From: Sphingomonadaceae bacterium | GTDB taxonomy: Bacteria; Pseudomonadota; Alphaproteobacteria; Sphingomonadales; Sphingomonadaceae | Reading direction: 5' to 3' | NCBI GenBank assembly: GCA_947446935.1 | Contig: CANFIV010000060.1 | Span: 1-7,834 of the forward strand | DNA length: 7,834 bases | Part shown: positions 7,608-7,834 of the stretch, piece by piece | How positions within the stretch are numbered: the first letter of the stretch is position 1 | Layout of the letters: each line of letters starts with the position of its first letter | Notes under the pieces: model-generated | Seen by the model: the letters and a program-made list of their open reading frames with translations, nothing else | The model's database searches: none | What the model was told of the DNA's origin: nothing | Made by a program: the position numbers and the translations under genes

Positions 7608-7616
7608 TGTTTGATG
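7602..7616. repeat. Perfect 15-base inverted repeat sharing a half-site with the second FNR/FixK box
   Basis: CATCAA-TGT-TTGATG has six-base arms around a three-base centre. The left arm contains the ATCAA half-site of the box at 7594-7607, and the right arm contains a further TTGAT half-site facing the other way. The arrangement is the reverse of a normal FNR box (half-sites pointing outward), so it may be a separate operator, a coincidence of AT-rich sequence, or a way of blocking regulator binding. Confidence 0.5.
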
Positions 7617-7704
7617 ATTGCGCCTGCTTCATTGGGCACTGGCGCTGCGAGGCTAAGGCAGTTCTGCAAGGGGCAGGACACCCGCAGTAACAGGAGCTTG
7701 GCTC

Positions 7705-7834
7705 ATGAAAAAAATCCTCGGCCTAGCCATGGGCGCTGCACTGCTCGCTCCCATTCCCGCTTTCGCCGGTTCGCCTGATGGTCACTGGCAGGTCAAAGTG
7801 CTTGGCTCGGCCGTTTTGCCCGATGGCAAGATCA
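7705..7834 (+). CDS. ompW: OmpW-family outer-membrane beta-barrel protein (5' part only)
   Basis: Only the first 43 codons lie in the window. They encode a clear Sec signal peptide: Met-Lys-Lys, a hydrophobic core, and a cleavage site after AFA at residue 21. The mature start, GSPDGHWQVKVLGSAVLPDG, resembles the first strand of OmpW proteins, which begin with a short lead, a WQVKV/WQVRV-like strand and a LPDGK-type turn. OmpW proteins are eight-stranded barrels thought to pass small hydrophobic molecules. The start ATG 7705 has AGGAG eight bases upstream (7692-7696). It is transcribed away from ccoN and shares its control region, which holds a FixK/FNR-like site at a suitable distance. OmpW genes in several bacteria respond to oxygen through FNR. 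The family call is inferred from a short segment; another small outer-membrane barrel remains possible. Confidence 0.75.
   Translation, partial: MKKILGLAMGAALLAPIPAFAGSPDGHWQVKVLGSAVLPDGKI

Larger units (their letters stand above)
7442..7704. promoter_or_regulatory. Divergent control region between ccoN and ompW
   Basis: These 263 bases separate two diverging genes and are less GC-rich than the genes around them. I see two FNR/FixK-type boxes 92 bases apart centre to centre, one inverted repeat, and the ribosome sites of both genes, but no convincing small gene, RNA gene or terminator. Neither promoter shows a strong -10 or -35 sequence, as expected for promoters that depend on an activator. 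A short reading frame beginning at 7524 on the plus strand runs through the ompW start in another frame and has no family-like content. Confidence 0.8.

Noticed and set aside
7658..7667. GCAG-TT-CTGC inverted repeat in the ompW leader
   Set aside because: Four-base arms are too short for a terminator or riboswitch stem, and no U-run follows.
1..7834. Search for a new defence, mobile or CRISPR-like system
   Set aside because: Every base outside 7442-7704 and a few short gaps belongs to recognisable oxidase or assembly genes; no direct-repeat arrays, transposase motifs or terminal inverted repeats were seen.

Overview
The window is a nearly complete gene cluster for a cbb3-type cytochrome c oxidase (high-affinity terminal oxidase) with its assembly genes, on the minus strand. 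At the right edge a divergent gene for an OmpW-family outer-membrane protein begins. The DNA is GC-rich. The gene order ccoN-ccoO-ccoQ-ccoP-ccoG-ccoH-ccoI, the long CcoN form and FixK/Fnr-like sites upstream point to an alphaproteobacterium. The OmpW start and the overall style resemble Sphingomonadales (Novosphingobium/Sphingomonas/Erythrobacter type), but that finer placement is inference.

Reading along the minus strand from right to left: ccoN (7441-5798) encodes the catalytic haem b/b3-CuB subunit, ccoO (5773-5021) the membrane mono-haem cytochrome c, ccoQ (5024-4833) the small membrane subunit and ccoP (4843-3887) the di-haem cytochrome c. These four make the enzyme. Then come ccoG (3882-2413), a polyferredoxin linked to copper reduction; ccoH (2413-1940), a membrane assembly factor; and ccoI (1943 to beyond base 1), a P-type copper ATPase. 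Together these deliver copper to the CuB site and help assembly. The genes are separated by at most 24 bases and mostly overlap, so they look like one translationally coupled operon. A ccoS gene would be expected just beyond base 1 but is not visible.

The 263 bases between ccoN and ompW (7442-7704) are the only sizeable non-coding stretch. They hold a perfect inverted-repeat FNR/FixK-type box (7502-7515) placed to drive ccoN, a second box matching the relaxed FixK pattern (7594-7607) placed to drive ompW, and an inverted repeat (7602-7616) that shares a half-site with the second box. The simplest reading is a two-way promoter that turns on the oxidase and the outer-membrane protein when oxygen falls.

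All catalytic and cofactor residues that I can check are present. I see no mobile element, CRISPR, RNA gene or evidently new system; the most interesting parts are the divergent control region and a few residue-level oddities in CcoI and CcoG.
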